The notes below the pieces were generated by a model. It was given only the letters and a program-made list of their open reading frames with translations, had not been told where the DNA came from and did no database searches. Source: Incurvaria masculella (taxonomy: Eukaryota > Arthropoda > Insecta > Lepidoptera > Incurvariidae). Taken from it: 64,000 nt of DNA. The stretch is from NCBI GenBank assembly GCA_946894095.1, contig OX335651.1, forward strand, positions 4,610,501 through 4,674,500, written 5' to 3'. Every line of letters begins with the position of its first letter. Position 1 is the first letter of the stretch. Position numbers and translations under genes: made by a program. This document shows positions 42,130 through 53,280 of the stretch, in pieces.

Positions 42130-42330
42130 CGTTAGCGGATGTCAGAGCGTGGCCAAGCGACGCGAGTTTGACGCCCGGCAGGATATTGTCGAGTGGGGAG
42201 ATGCATTGACATTCAGAAATACGGGCCCTTTCATAAAACTCATAAAACGCGCCGGCACATAAACTGTGAGGACGGACCGCCGGACCTTAAGTTACGGCCT
42301 CGCAGGGCCGAACCATCGAGCGAATTGTTT
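42130..42330. promoter_or_regulatory. GC-rich unique block, candidate regulatory element
   Basis: A sharply bounded, GC-richer segment (gtggccaagcgacgcgagtt, aaaacgcgccggcacataaa, acggaccgccggaccttaag) without repeat homology or coding frame. Inference only. Confidence 0.3.
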
Positions 42331-42810
42331 ATCATTCCATGTACATAATAAAACATTTCTGAAAATGCTGATTTAAGTTTGACAACGGGTTTCTAGTGAT
42401 TTCTTCTTTTTCTTTCTCAATCGTGTGTATGTAAATACATACCGTAATTAATATAATTTTATTAAAGTAATGAAGAGTACAAAATATGTACACTAAAATA
42501 AAGCTTATTTTAGAGTTCTCTATCCAAAACATGAAAAATAAAACGGATATTCAGAAATAAAAGTATTGAAAACAAAGCATTGAAAGCCAAAAAAATGCCA
42601 TAGAATCAAAAGAACATAGGTGTTAGGAGGTAAAACACAAGTTTAAGTATTTGCAGGATTTGTAGGTTTCTTTTGCTGGAGGTGTAGACCAACAAAGTGA
42701 CCGTATAAAATGGAATTAGTCTCCAGTTTCAAAAAAAATCACAAAAATTTCCATAGGTATTTGAATATACATAGCGGAACCCTTGATTATCAATTTAAGA
42801 GTAGAACTTC

Positions 42811-42903
42811 CTACCTAATTCCTTCGGGAATGTGGTGTATTTGGCTAATATCATAACGGTAGTTGTGTGGTATTAGCCATTCATGTCAGGTCGCATAAAA
42901 AAA
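42811..42903 (+). mobile_element. SINE 3' end fragment
   Basis: cctaattccttcgggaatgt, ggctaatatcataacggtag, gtgtggtattagccattcat, gtcaggtcgcat and an A run. Confidence 0.85.
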
Positions 42904-42914
42904 AAGAACTCAAA

Positions 42915-43292
42915 CAGCCTCAGTGGCCCAGTGGCGCGACACTCCGGCGATCGCTCTCCGAAGTTAAGCAACGCTGGGTCCGGTCTGGTCTTGGATGGGT
43001 GACCATTCGACCGTTGAGAGAGGCTGGCCGTGGTTCGGATTCCACGTTAAACTGTAGGTCCCCTTCCTTACTTACTAGGTGGTAGGGTTTATCCCGCCCG
43101 GGTTGGTACCATCGCATTGGATGAACGATGGCCGAAGCGGCAATGAAAATTGTCCGTGTTTTCCATCCAGTTCAATGTAGCCGTGCAATATAAGGAAGGT
43201 CCTGGCATGGCACCTAGTTCCCATGTGGTGTGTTGGGCTAATACCATGACAGAAGGTGTGGTATTAGTCATCCATGTCCAGTCACATAAAAA
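42915..43292 (+). mobile_element. SINE with chimeric tRNA-box-A/5S head, full length
   Basis: Best 5S-type copy. It starts cagcctcagtggcccagtgg (tRNA-like box A TGGCCCAGTGG), then 5S rRNA-derived ccgaagttaagcaacgctgg (box A of 5S) and cttggatgggtgaccat (box C), then gaccgttgaga.aggctggccgt, the shared body (ccacgttaaactgtaggtcc; cccgcccgggttggtaccat; gcggcaatgaaaattgtccg; ttttccatccagttcaatgt) and tail (atggcacctagttcccatgt; ggtattagtcatccatgtcc), ending in an A run at 43285-43292. Confidence 0.92.
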
Positions 43293-43920
43293 AAAGAGGT
43301 ATTTCAAACTTACAGATCAGCGTTCACAGTTCGATCCTTAGATCCGTGGGATTTGGGACTTGAATGAAGCCGTGAATATCTTTAGCGGACCTAAATATTT
43401 TGAATAACGTCCGCTAGAGCTGGGCCCGTCCTGCTTTATACTTTATTCTCTTCTGTCCTCGCTCCTTGAGCCCGTGTCTCGGCTACATCCTATATTCGGG
43501 AGGAAATTATGTGGGTCTCTGTTGCATAAAAATAAGCTCCATATAATTTTCTAGCTTCATATTACATATTTTTTTCGGTAATAATGTTTTCTTTTTACCT
43601 TTATCTGCGGATTAGGAATTTCCTCCTGCAATCACTTTAGGCTCTGTACGTTTTAAATCCAGACAAGCAATAGCTTAATCCATTTCGCGCATTCAATTGT
43701 GATGTGCTTTTGCGCAAATGTTTTTAACATTTCCTAAAATTAGACGAAGAAACGTTAATTATTCTATTCAGTTAAAATCACGATGTGTGTATTAAGTCCG
43801 AAATTTGTTTATCCTTGGGCTTTCACAGTTGTACCCATGTTGAGTGCATTAATTTAGAGTTAGTGATAAAAAAGAAAAGAACTAGTACCTATATTTTTCA
43901 AATAAATGTATACGTATTTT
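43293..43920. other. No gene recognised
   Basis: AT-rich, short frames only. Confidence 0.4.
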
Positions 43921-44335
43921 TTTATGTAACAGGGCATGGGTGGCTAATACTAGTCCCACAATCATGATATATTCCAATACACTGCATTCCAGAAAGAATT
44001 AGGGTTGCGTGCCAGGATCTTCCCTTTATGAGCACGACTACATTGAGCTGGATGGAAAACACTAATATTTTTTTATTGCCTTTTCGACCATCTTTTAATC
44101 CAACGCGATAGTACCAACCCGGGCAGGCTAAATCCTACCAACTAGTGGGAGAAGGTGATCTACAGTTTTAAATGGATTCCGAAACATTGAATAGCTCGCA
44201 ATCCTAACGAACTGCACTAATCCCACTCATAAAGAGAAAGTAAGTGGTACATGGACACGAGAAATTTAAACCAAAAGCATGCCGCATGAAAGCAAGTATT
44301 CTAGCCCCTGCACCACAAGCTGTGCAATGAGATGG
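43921..44335 (-). mobile_element. SINE, tRNA-type head, full length
   Basis: Antisense order from tatgtaacagggcatgggtg through aagaattagggttgcgtgcc, gagcacgactacattgagct, cgggcaggctaaatcctacc and gatctacagttttaaatgga to a worn head (agcccctgcaccacaagctg). Confidence 0.85.
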
Positions 44336-44685
44336 CCATACGGTGGAGTCGCGATAACGACTCATGCCATTTCTTCTTCCTTTTCTCTCCTGTGGTTATG
44401 TCTGTAGCATAGTCTGAAACCTTCAGAATATGTGGAATATGCGGCCCGCTGTTGCTCCCGAGGGCTTTCCTCGTCATAACTTGTGATCGAGCGAACTTTT
44501 TAACATGTGTGACATGCGTGGCACGTGTGTCTGCTCCTAACTTTTTAACTGAGTTTTATTTTATAGTTGTTTTGCGCCTCAGATACGATTAGAATGAAGA
44601 TAACATTATATTTTTTAAATGCGCCCAAATAACATGGAAGTAAATCGAAGTATAGTCAAAAGCTGCCGTGTAGCACTGCAGTCTT

Positions 44686-45092
44686 TTTTGATATGTTACT
44701 GGACATTGAGAACAATTACCACACCCATGGTCATGATATAAGCCAAACACACCGAATTCCCGAAGGAATTAGATGCTATGCCAGGTTCCTCCATTTTAAA
44801 AGCAACATTTAGAAATTGATAGCGAACAAAGACAATTTTTCAATGCCTTTTCGACGATCTTTTCATCTAATGTGATGGTACCGACCAGGGCGCATTGGTA
44901 TGACCTAGAACGGGAAGGGGACTTAGTTTTACATGGACTCCAAACCGTGAAACAGCTCGCATTTGTAACGAAATGCACTTGTCCAACTCAGAAAGAGAAA
45001 AGTTATACATGAACGGGCCAGGTATTGAACCCGTGATCTGCGGCATGGATGGCGAGTCCACGCACCTCGGAGCTACAAGTTGTTCAAAGTAT
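44686..45092 (-). mobile_element. SINE, tRNA-type head
   Basis: gttactggacattgagaaca, cccgaaggaattagatgcta, tcatctaatgtgatggtacc, gacttagttttacatggact, gtaacgaaatgcacttgtcc, attgaacccgtgatctg (antisense box B), cacgcacctcggagctacaa (antisense box A). Confidence 0.85.
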
Positions 45093-46059
45093 TTTAGTAG
45101 AATTTAGTTACTTTTCTGTACATCGTAGTACAAACCATCCCGCCGTATTCCTAGCAAAAATATGTTGCGATTATAACATACCTCTGTTTCTTCTACACCT
45201 CTTCTTAATTATATCTGTTATTCTGTGGCAATACAACCGAATGTACCCTCTAAGATTCAAGACAAAACTTATCTTATAACTCGCATACATGTTGAAACCC
45301 AACAACCAAAACTCTGGAGCGAATAAAACAGGAATATTCCACTAGCGGCGCAGTTCAGTGATGTTTCGAAATTCCGCACAGGCCTCTAACCGCTGAATTA
45401 TCACTCCACATAGTTTATGAAGACTGTAACACAATGTAGTAAGTTTTGTAGCCCTCGGCGCGTTACATTTTATAATAATAATTCAAAATAATAAAATTAA
45501 ATAATTTATAAAGAAATGATTGAGAAATATGACATGTATGTATGTATAATCGAATGTGAACCAAAATAACATTAAATAAAGAAAGATCCCGGTAAAAATG
45601 ACTACTTTACAAATATACTGCAAGGCTGGACCCGAACCAGCAAAATATACCATCATACCATCAAAATACCAAAACATCAATATGTTTGATGTTTGCAGTC
45701 AAGTTCCGTAACGCAGGTACAGCGTTAAAAAAATGTATGTAGGTATAATCTTAAACACTGTTAGTAGGAAGCATTGATTACGGGAATAGTGACTGTAGGA
45801 TAATTCCAAAGTATGGGTATACAGCGAAATTGGTTAGACGCAATACCCGCGAATGGCAGTATATTCGTAAAGTAGTTCTTTTTACAGGGTTCTTTTATTA
45901 ATTAATGTGTCCTTGCTTCACGGTCGATTATACATACATACATGTCACATTCCTTGGTATAAGACGTACCTGCTTAGTACGAAAAAGTATATTTACTTGA
46001 GAAATGATTGATTTCCACGATTAAATTCCTCATAAAAGAGCACACCTCGCACGACAGCG
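45093..46059. other. No gene recognised
   Basis: Small frames at 45483-45680 (minus) and 45049-45279 lack domains. No repeat ends recognised. Confidence 0.4.
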
Positions 46060-46394
46060 TCATGAACGATAGCATCGCATTCGCCTGATATTTGCGCTTC
46101 GCACGCAAGCCGCGCCGCCACTCACCGCCGACATCCCTATATGAGGGTTTTTAATACATCTCTCCATTCCCGCGCCCCGCGCCCCCCGCCGGTCCCCGCT
46201 CCGCCGTGACTGTGCATTTCATTGAGATTTCCATCCGCGTGCTGCTGCGTTCCCTCCTGTTGTTGCGGCGGGCTTACATGGAGCTACAGCTCGGACCAGT
46301 TGTAGTAGGAGCTACAGCGCGAAGTTTGCGCGTTGTGCTGTGCGACTCACAAATTGAAGGTCGGCGGGACGTAGAGGCGCGCGGGGGGCGCACT
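46060..46394 (+). promoter_or_regulatory. GC-rich promoter-like block
   Basis: A CpG-rich segment with a TATA-like ctatatgagggttttt at about 46137 and C-rich sequence after it (ccgcgccccgcgccccccgc). The frame from 46206 is open to the MITE at 46395 and through it, so its length (135 codons) is misleading. The repeated ggagctacagc (46280, 46311) is notable. Confidence 0.35.
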
Positions 46395-46619
46395 GCAGGC
46401 CTATTCCTGGAATTCCGTAACCAGAAATCAGGAATCCTGACTGTAGAAAACCGCTCTTATAGCCATTTTCAAAGCGATTTTTTTCGACGGAAAACCTTGA
46501 TTAAATTTAAATACTATGCTCTGGTATATTTTCGTCAAGAAAATGGCTTTGAAAACCGCTTTAAAAGCGATTTTCTAGACTCAGGATTCCTGATTACTGA
46601 ATTGCACTATTAGGCCAGC
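46395..46619. mobile_element. MITE, 'gcaggcctattcctggaatt' family
   Basis: Left gcaggcctattcctggaatt; interior tttcaaagcgatttttttcg and gaaaaccgctttaaaagcga; right ggattcctgattactgaatt and taggccagc. Inverted termini; same family as 62129-62357 and 15473-15563. Confidence 0.9.
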
Positions 46620-47280
46620 ATTACGCCTCCCCGGTGTGGCAATAAATACCTTATAGCAAGCTCCGAGTCGGCGTTTATTCAGACCAGGCAAAAAGTTTGG
46701 TCCCTACTGTAACTTCTCGTGTTCCTTATTATTATTACTTAATCATCACATAAAGCAGCGATGCAGCATAACATCCAACCAAATAGTGTTTTCGTCACAT
46801 ACTACAGCTACTCAGTGGTCACGTTACTCTCGCTTAATAAATGAATACTCGCCAAAACATGCATGCTGTGGAGGATCAAAATTAAAGTATGATCGTGTGG
46901 TTTGGCATTTGACGGTTGCTATTATGTATGTATTATGTACTACTGACCGCTACCAAATAATAATCGAATTTAATTGATTTCCTAACATCAGGTAAATAAT
47001 TGAATTTAATGGATTATTTGTTCCTGAGGATCGATTGTGCTCATGTAAGCCTTCGTTAAAAGCTCTGGTTCTAAGTGGAAGTAGATACAAGCAGCCACCA
47101 TCGAGCGCGGGTATCTCGCAAATATTTCGAGGCCGCGCTGAGTGAAAACTTCTTTAATACATCCCATATAGTCGATGCTCGTGCATAGCCCGCAGTTTGC
47201 AGTCATTTTTACTCATGTACATATATTTTATTTATAATTTTTATTTCTTATTTTTTTTTAATAATAAGGAAAAGTTTATG
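46620..47280. other. No gene recognised
   Basis: Short frames at 46786-46977 and 47006-47206 (minus) have no domain. Confidence 0.4.
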
Positions 47281-47368
47281 GTCTGGATTTTCGTCGAAAG
47301 CAGGTTTCTCACCTTTGGATTACATAGCCACTGTTCTGCCGCTGGGCTATCCCGACAATTACGTCAGC
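47281..47368 (-). mobile_element. tRNA-derived SINE head, second family, copy 1
   Basis: On the minus strand it starts ggatagcccagcggcagaac (box A-like), then cagtggctatgtaatccaaa, ggtgagaaacctgctttcga. Arms of a tRNA are partly recognisable but mismatched. Related to 47677-47760. Confidence 0.6.
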
Positions 47369-47676
47369 CAAAGAATTTCGTGATTATATTCGAATCGACG
47401 CAATGCTTCTCCTATTTCCTGCAAGATGAAGCTGGTTTCGCGTAATGATCCTACGCTGAAGCATTTTTAAAGTAACGTTTGAATTAACAACCGCTATTTC
47501 TGTCGTCCCCAATGTCGATTATTGTATCTGACACTAGAGTCAGCACGGATTAACTTGATGGTATTATGTATTTAATGGGTACGACATTACCGTTATCTTA
47601 ATAATTTGAGGCTATCCAACGAGATCTACATTGAAGCATTGTAATCAGATTTTGTAAATAATCAGAAAATATGTTT

Positions 47677-47760
47677 TGGTCCGGACTCTTTTTGGAAGCA
47701 GGATTTACAACCTGCGACCTTTGGACCACTTGTCCACTGCTCTACCGCTGAGCTATCCTT
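47677..47760 (-). mobile_element. tRNA-derived SINE head, second family, copy 2
   Basis: Minus strand: ggatagctcagcggtagagc (box A and D arm), agtggacaagtggtccaaag, gtcgcaggttgtaaatcctg. The T loop is changed (ttgtaaat) and the acceptor stem does not close, so it is not a working tRNA gene. Confidence 0.65.
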
Positions 47761-47832
47761 TATATGTCCACTTTCTACCGCTGATAGCTCGGGATTCGCA
47801 ATCACATGTTCCTCTAACCACTATTAAAAAAA

Positions 47833-47915
47833 TGAGTCGGTTCTCAATTCGTCGGAATCTTTTTTTTATCTGTGCTCTCCGATTACTCGAGGACCCCTGG
47901 ACCGATTTTTACATA
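47833..47915 (+). mobile_element. Repeat of the 'accgacttcaaaaaaggag' family, fragment
   Basis: gagtcggttctcaattcgtc, ggaatcttttttttatctgt, ctccgattactcgaggaccc, ctggaccgattttt; colinear with 13185-13290. Confidence 0.7.
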
Positions 47916-48857
47916 ACATTTTATCAATTCAACCGTGATGCTAAATTCGACTTTCAGGCCCCCGTGGAGGGTGTCCTGACTACACTCCACACACATCATG
48001 GGCCGGGCGTGCCCTCAAATATTAATTTTTGATCTGCTTCGTGCCGCAAACTTGACGTGGAGGGTTTCGTAAACATCTCTTGTCGGGGTATTCAAACTGC
48101 GTCCAACAAAGGTTTATTTCGTTGCTACGAATTCTGTCAAGGGGAACTGATTTGGCAAAGATATGCGCTTACTGATAAAATAGCTATTTAAATGTGAGAA
48201 TGTGGCAAATTTCCGTTTTAAAATGTCCTGATTTTTGCATTAACGGCGGGTGGCGGCAACCGAGCTGTGGGGTAGCGACGCCATTGCAATTTATCTCATT
48301 CTCTCGCAGGCTTAATCCTTTATGTGTGTGTTGTCTCTTTTCCGATTTTTTTCGTTTCACCGAGTTTCAAATTCAAGTTTTCACTCCAAAAACATCGTCG
48401 CGGTTGCCAATTCTAGTTCAAAAGTAAGGTCGGAAGGTATCCAACGGTTGACAATTGACAACCTCGTTTCACCCATTGGTTGGCGAGCCATTGCAGTTAT
48501 CCATCTATTTCTTAGAAATCCTAACACTACCGCGAAGTATTTTCTTTCAATTACGAGTCTTCATATTTCAACAATATTCATAAAATATTTAGTTTGACAG
48601 CTTACCGCACTGTGAGAAGAGCATGTTGCTCGACTTTTCGGAGCCTCAAACGGTTTCCATTTTCTGGAGTACGTGCCTGTCGCCTTTTAAACTTAACATT
48701 ATACCCCGCGTACGTTTTAAAACAGTAATAATAATTTTACAAGACAAGACATCAACTTTTTTTGTAAATTCAAAATAAAATTCATTTGATTTGTACATAA
48801 AATCACTTGGCTAAGAATTGGAGATGATATCATGACTTAAAAAAAATCTAGACATTT
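47916..48857. other. No gene recognised
   Basis: Overlapping frames at 48194-48597 have no domain. ggcccccgtggagggtgtcc (47957) looks repeat-like but I cannot place it. Confidence 0.35.
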
Positions 48858-48932
48858 GTCTGAAGAAGGATTCAAACCTGCTAAATTTGCATTACATGTT
48901 CACTGCACTGACTGTAAAGCTATGCAGATATA
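48858..48932 (-). mobile_element. tRNA-derived SINE head, second family, copy 3
   Basis: ttgtctgaagaaggattcaa, acctgctaaatttgcattac, atgttcactgcactgactgt and aaagctatgc follow the antisense order of 47677-47760. The box B-like ggattcaaacct is better kept here. Confidence 0.5.
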
Positions 48933-49305
48933 TTTTTCTGATAATTTTCAAAATCTGCGTTGCACATGTCGTTATAAATTACTTTGTTTATTAAGCCTTC
49001 AGAATACTAAAATCTAATGAATTAAAAACATATGACTTAATTATTCCTATGTTTTTTTCTGTGGAAATAAACTCAACAAAATCGACTCAAAAAACAAACA
49101 CAACTTTGATTTGTAAATATAGCTAACATGTAAAAATTTAAATTTTACTATAAAGTAGAGTTGTTGCCCGATTTTTACCACCTCATTGAATTAAATAGGT
49201 AGCTTCCAAACGGAAATGATAATTGTCCCTATTTTTTTACTAATTAAATTCCATTGAATTAAAATTGATTGGTGAAACAAATTGAAAGTCCTGTAAAAAT
49301 AAGCC
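48933..49305. other. No gene recognised
   Basis: AT-rich. ttaccacctcattgaatt at 49177 may be a remnant of the 781-912 family. Confidence 0.35.
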
Positions 49306-49354
49306 ATCTTATCCTATTCTCATAATAATAATTGTTTTGAGAATAGGATAAGAT
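49306..49354. repeat. 17-bp perfect inverted repeat, hairpin
   Basis: atcttatcctattctca (49306-49322) and its exact reverse complement (49338-49354) flank a 15-base AT loop. Confidence 0.85.
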
Positions 49355-49555
49355 AATTTATTACACAAGTTTATATGTTAGCTATACATGAAAAAAGTAT
49401 TAAAAAAAATGTATTGATCTGATGAACACAGCAGAGAACTCAAGTAGGTCGAACGAAAAATACGTAAGTAAACTTTACACCCTTTATGTGTAAATTTTGC
49501 TTGGATTTTAATAAATATAAACTTTGATTATTTATTTTTTATTATATTATATTAA

Positions 49556-50357
49556 ACTAGCAGCCCGTCCCGGCTTTGCACGGGCATAACGTCATTTAAA
49601 AAAATATTATTTTGACACAATGATACACAAATAAACCATTTTTACGTAGAGTTCCTACATTGAGAAATTTGAAATAAAAAAAACTTATATATTATTATTA
49701 CATGATTATTAGATATTAGAGAAATAATAAATTCAAAGTGCTATAGGGAGAACCGCGGCCTCCGAGGCACCCTCCTGCCGCCCCGGCCGGCCGGTACCGC
49801 CGCAAGCACTACATCCCGCAATTTTTTAATCTATAATATCTTCGAAAATATTCATTTAAATCATATGCTGTAAAGGGCCGTATAGATCTATATTAAATCA
49901 ACAATGTATTTAAGGTATTTAATTGGATAAGGATTAACGCTGTATTGGTTAAAATCGCTTCAAAAATTTGCCATCATTTGTCGTAAAAAGTAAATGAGAA
50001 AAAAATGATATTGTGGGATATCCATAAGAGATAGATAAATACCATCGCAGAGTTTTCTGTAGACCTTTTCAATGTATACAATACTTAGTACATTATTTTG
50101 ATAAATCTCGTAGGGTTCAGCCTGCGTTTGCAATGTAAGCGGAAAAATAATATTTTTTTACGACATCACATTGGAAACCTCAAAAATAACAGTATTTCTC
50201 AAATATTTAATGGATATTATTATACATATAAACCTTCCTCTTGAATCACTCTATCTATTAAAAAAATTCGCATCAAAATCCGTTGCGTACTTTTAAAGAT
50301 TTAAGCGTACATGGGGATATAGGGACAGAGAAAGCGACTTTGTTTTATACTATGTAG
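49556..50357 (+). mobile_element. Lepidopteran repeat 'ctagcagcccgtcccggc'
   Basis: Begins aaactagcagcccgtcccgg, ctttgcacgggcataacgtc; has cctccgaggcaccctcctgc; ends gggatatagggacagagaaa, gcgactttgttttatactat, gtagtgatg. A very common non-coding lepidopteran repeat form. Confidence 0.75.
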
Positions 50358-50469
50358 TGATGATTTGAACATTATATTTGTCATTTGCACAACTAGTGAA
50401 AATTTAAACTGGAAATCCTAAGCTTAACCCAATGCCTAAGTTAAAACAGAATTAGGTGATTGCAGAAAA

Positions 50470-50773
50470 ATGTTTAACAGGGAGCCACGTCCTGTGAAGA
50501 AACGTGCAAGCTTCTCCAAACGTTTCTCCATCCCTCCTGATATGAACGGGAGTGCAGAAGTCTCTTATAAAATCATTCCATATGCAGATAGACACCACCT
50601 TTCGCAAAGGAACGCCCGTTCTCTTCACATGGCAATCCTTTTAGAGACCGCCTCCGGCCAGTGTTGCGGCGTCGGAGTCCCGTTACGAAGCGGAGCCTTA
50701 TTTCGTGCGGCAACACGTGGCGCGGGGCCGGGCGGCGTGGCGCGACGGGGCATGGCGTGGTGCTGGCCCGCCG
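50470..50773 (+). CDS. Hypothetical exon, unrecognised
   Basis: ATG at 50470 opens MFNREPRPVKKRASFSKRFS and the frame is open to 50892 (140 codons), long for this AT-rich region. The start has an upstream cag (50464) and an internal acceptor-like tttaacag at 50480; a donor-like ccg/gtacgt lies at 50774. The first ~55 residues (basic, then PPDMNGSAEVSYKIIPYADR) look coding-like; residues ~60-100 are from a GC-rich block (GAGPGGVARRG). No domain recognised, and the minus strand is also open here (101 codons), so it may be a promoter-associated GC block rather than a gene. Confidence 0.3.
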
Positions 50774-51040
50774 GTACGTTTGATTTTCAGGAATTTCGGC
50801 GGGTTCAGATTTTTCGCACTTCCGAAGCGCGATGTTTGAATATTTACATCTCTCTTGTCGGTGTTTGGAATTATTCATACCTCGCTCGTTAGGTTCGTCG
50901 GCTTTAATGCGTTGAATTCATCTTTCGGTTCAAACATTTGATGGGAACGTTTGGAAGATGAAAAGTGCTAGCTAAATAACTTTTGGAAAGTACATAATCG
51001 GGCCTTACCATATCCCATATATATTTCTTTTTTTTTTTTG
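50774..51040. other. No gene recognised
   Basis: Falls from GC-rich to AT-rich. Nothing else seen. Confidence 0.4.
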
Positions 51041-51385
51041 TTAAGCGCGGCATTTAGCGCACGCCGGGACCTCACAAAAAAGGCGCCCGACGGCGCCCAT
51101 GGGCTTTCGGACTTTCACAGGGGCTGCGAAAACCAGGTGCTTCTTCACACCATGTTTGAAGGACCCCTGATTGTACTTTGTGGGAATAACTTCGACAGAG
51201 AGTTTATTCCATAGTTTACCAACCCTATTGATGAAATATCTAGAAGATAGAGTTCTTAATTTGGGAATGTCAACAGTGAATGGGTGTATACCCTGCCTGT
51301 TACGCATTGTGCGATGGCAGAAAGGGGTCGGAGGAACAGCGTTTATACAGCTCCGAAGAGCATTCTCCATGGTAAAGACGATAGA
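51041..51385 (-). pseudogene. LINE ORF2 C-terminus and 3' end
   Basis: Minus-strand frame gives RQGIHPFTVDIPKLRTLSSR, YFINRVGKLWNKLSVEVIPT, KYNQGSFKHGVKKHLVFAAP and VKVRKPMGAV. The F.NRV..LWN.L..EV.P..Y..GSFK..VKKHL pattern is the standard C-terminal tail of CR1/jockey-group LINE reverse transcriptase proteins. It is 5' truncated, as is usual for LINE copies, and followed by its 3' UTR (reading to 51041). Confidence 0.85.
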
Positions 51386-51398
51386 ATACAGTAGACTA

Positions 51399-51942
51399 GG
51401 AGGTCGCGACAAAAATGGTAACGATAACGTAAATGGCTGAAACTGGGTTCACGGGATAAAGTACAACCCTCTGAAGCTAAATGTCTGACACATTCCAAGT
51501 GGTTGCGTTACGTAGATAAGGCACCTGAAAAAGTAGTTATGGTGACAAAAAATACATATGATAAGGTAAATGGATGCAAATGACGAAGCATGAAAGTATC
51601 AATACATACTTGCTTAGCAATACAAAAACTGAACAAATCTTTGGTTGCATTTAGTAGTTATAGGCGATTTAGGTTACAGATATAACTTTAGGTATATTTA
51701 AGTATTTAATTAAGTAACCGTCTGGTTATTGCTGTATAATTAATAGGTATCAATGTTTCCAGATAATCAGTATATTCATCAGCAGGTACATATCAGCATC
51801 TATTTTATATAGCCAATCTAGAAAACGCAACCACTTGGGACGGGCAGACCGACATATTTAGCATCTGAGGGTTGGTCTCTAACATGTGAACCCAGATTCA
51901 GCCATTTACCTTATCGTGTCCAAAAATGTCGTGACCTCCCGG
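51399..51942 (+). mobile_element. Terminal-inverted-repeat element, copy 3 of 3
   Basis: Starts ggaggtcgcgacaaaaatgg and ends aaaatgtcgtgacctcccgg; very similar to 20872-21418 along its length, same orientation. It is inserted within 15 bases of the truncated LINE end. Confidence 0.88.
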
Positions 51943-52017
51943 AATACAGGAAAATACCCTACATCCGTTCGGAGTTGGAGGGTCTTACCTGGTAGGAACT
52001 AATTTTTACTTTTCTTT

Positions 52018-52398
52018 AGCGGTTCGTAGCCGCACTTGACTTACATGCCAGAGATCTGAGTTGAAATACCCGCCCCATTCATGCACCACTTTATTTCTCT
52101 TTCTGAGTTGGATGAGTGCATTTCGTCACGAATGCGAACTTCTCCATGGTTGGGAATCCATGTAAAACTGGAGGCCCCATTCCCCTACTAAGTGGTGTGG
52201 TTAAGCCCACTCGGATTGGTACTATCGCATCGAATAAAATGTGGTCGAAGCTGAACGGAAACATTGTCCGTGTTTTCCATCCAGTTCAATGTAGCCGTGC
52301 TCAAAAATGGAAGGTCCTGGGCGTGCACGAATATGGCGTGTTGGGCAAATATAATGGCGGTGGATGACGTATTACCCATGTCCAGTTACGTAAGACAA
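52018..52398 (+). mobile_element. SINE, tRNA-type head, full length
   Basis: agcggttcgtagccgcactt (box A region), gagatctgagttgaaatacc, gttggatgagtgcatttcgt, cacgaatgcgaacttctcca, gtaaaactggaggccccatt, ttggtactatcgcatcgaat, gttttccatccagttcaatg, cccatgtccagttacgtaa. Confidence 0.88.
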
Positions 52399-53089
52399 GT
52401 AATAAATCATTAAAAAGTTTATAATATCACTATTAAATAAAATAAATAAGTTGATATCTTTATTAAATTGAGTGATCACTTAATTTTATCGTATAGCCGT
52501 AAATATTTTAAAATGAGAAGTCCGAAGATCCAAGCTCAGAGTCAGTAGTCCAAATAATTACATCTCGGAGGAATGTAAGAAACAATATGAGCCGTCTGAA
52601 GACATGCTTGCTGGATACATTCAAGTGAATTGCTTCCAAAAAAACCAACCACCAAGAGAAACATTATATCCAGTCTATCGTTTCCAAAATTCTGTGTTCG
52701 TCGTCCCATCACCAAAATCTCTTCTCCCTCCGCCAGAAATTCCTGAATTTTGGGAGAAATTTCGCCGATTAGCAACGCTGTTTTCTAAATTCCTCTTTCC
52801 CCGTATTTAATGGTTGCCTCTGTGCGCCAACATAATTGTTATGTAACATTCTGGCTATTTTATAATCAATATTTATATAATGACAAACTAATTGTTTTGT
52901 TTATTTTATTTATAAAAATACCTCACTCTCATACAATTAATTGAAAGTACTGAACTAAACCTACCAACTAACAACGAGTAAATCCATAACATTTAAATTA
53001 ATTTATAATTGTAAATTATAAAAACGAGTTACACAACAATAAAATCAATACAAGTGTGTCCACTGATTTTTTTTTCTGTGCATGTATTA
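52399..53089. other. No gene recognised
   Basis: Two overlapping frames on opposite strands (52604-52810, 52542-52775) lack domains. The rest is AT-rich. Confidence 0.4.
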
Positions 53090-53280
53090 AGAAGCCAATG
53101 AGGGATTCGTCGTTCGTGGTTCTGATCCCACGTAAAATTGTAGACACCCCTCCGTAATTACTAGGTGGTAGGGTTAAGCCCGACCGGGTTGGTAACACCG
53201 CACTGGATGAAAGTATGGTTGTAGTGGCAATAAAAAATATCCGTGTTTTCCACCCAGTCCAGTGTAGCTGTGCTCATTAA
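53090..53280 (+). mobile_element. SINE 5' part, split at TTAA
   Basis: ggttctgatcccacgtaaaa, ttgtagacacccctccgtaa, ggtagggttaagcccgaccg, ggttggtaacaccgcactgg, ttttccacccagtccagtgt, agctgtgctcattaa. The SINE continues at 53868 (gggaaggtcttggcttggca). Confidence 0.9.

Noticed and set aside
42955..43015. 5S rRNA gene
   Set aside because: Only the internal promoter part of 5S is present and it continues into a SINE body.
46206..46613. 135-codon plus-strand frame
   Set aside because: The second half is a MITE (46395-46619), and the first half is a GC-rich block without domain.
47677..47760. Functional tRNA gene (Thr-like anticodon)
   Set aside because: The acceptor stem does not close, position 33 is not T and the T loop is altered; related worn copies lie nearby.
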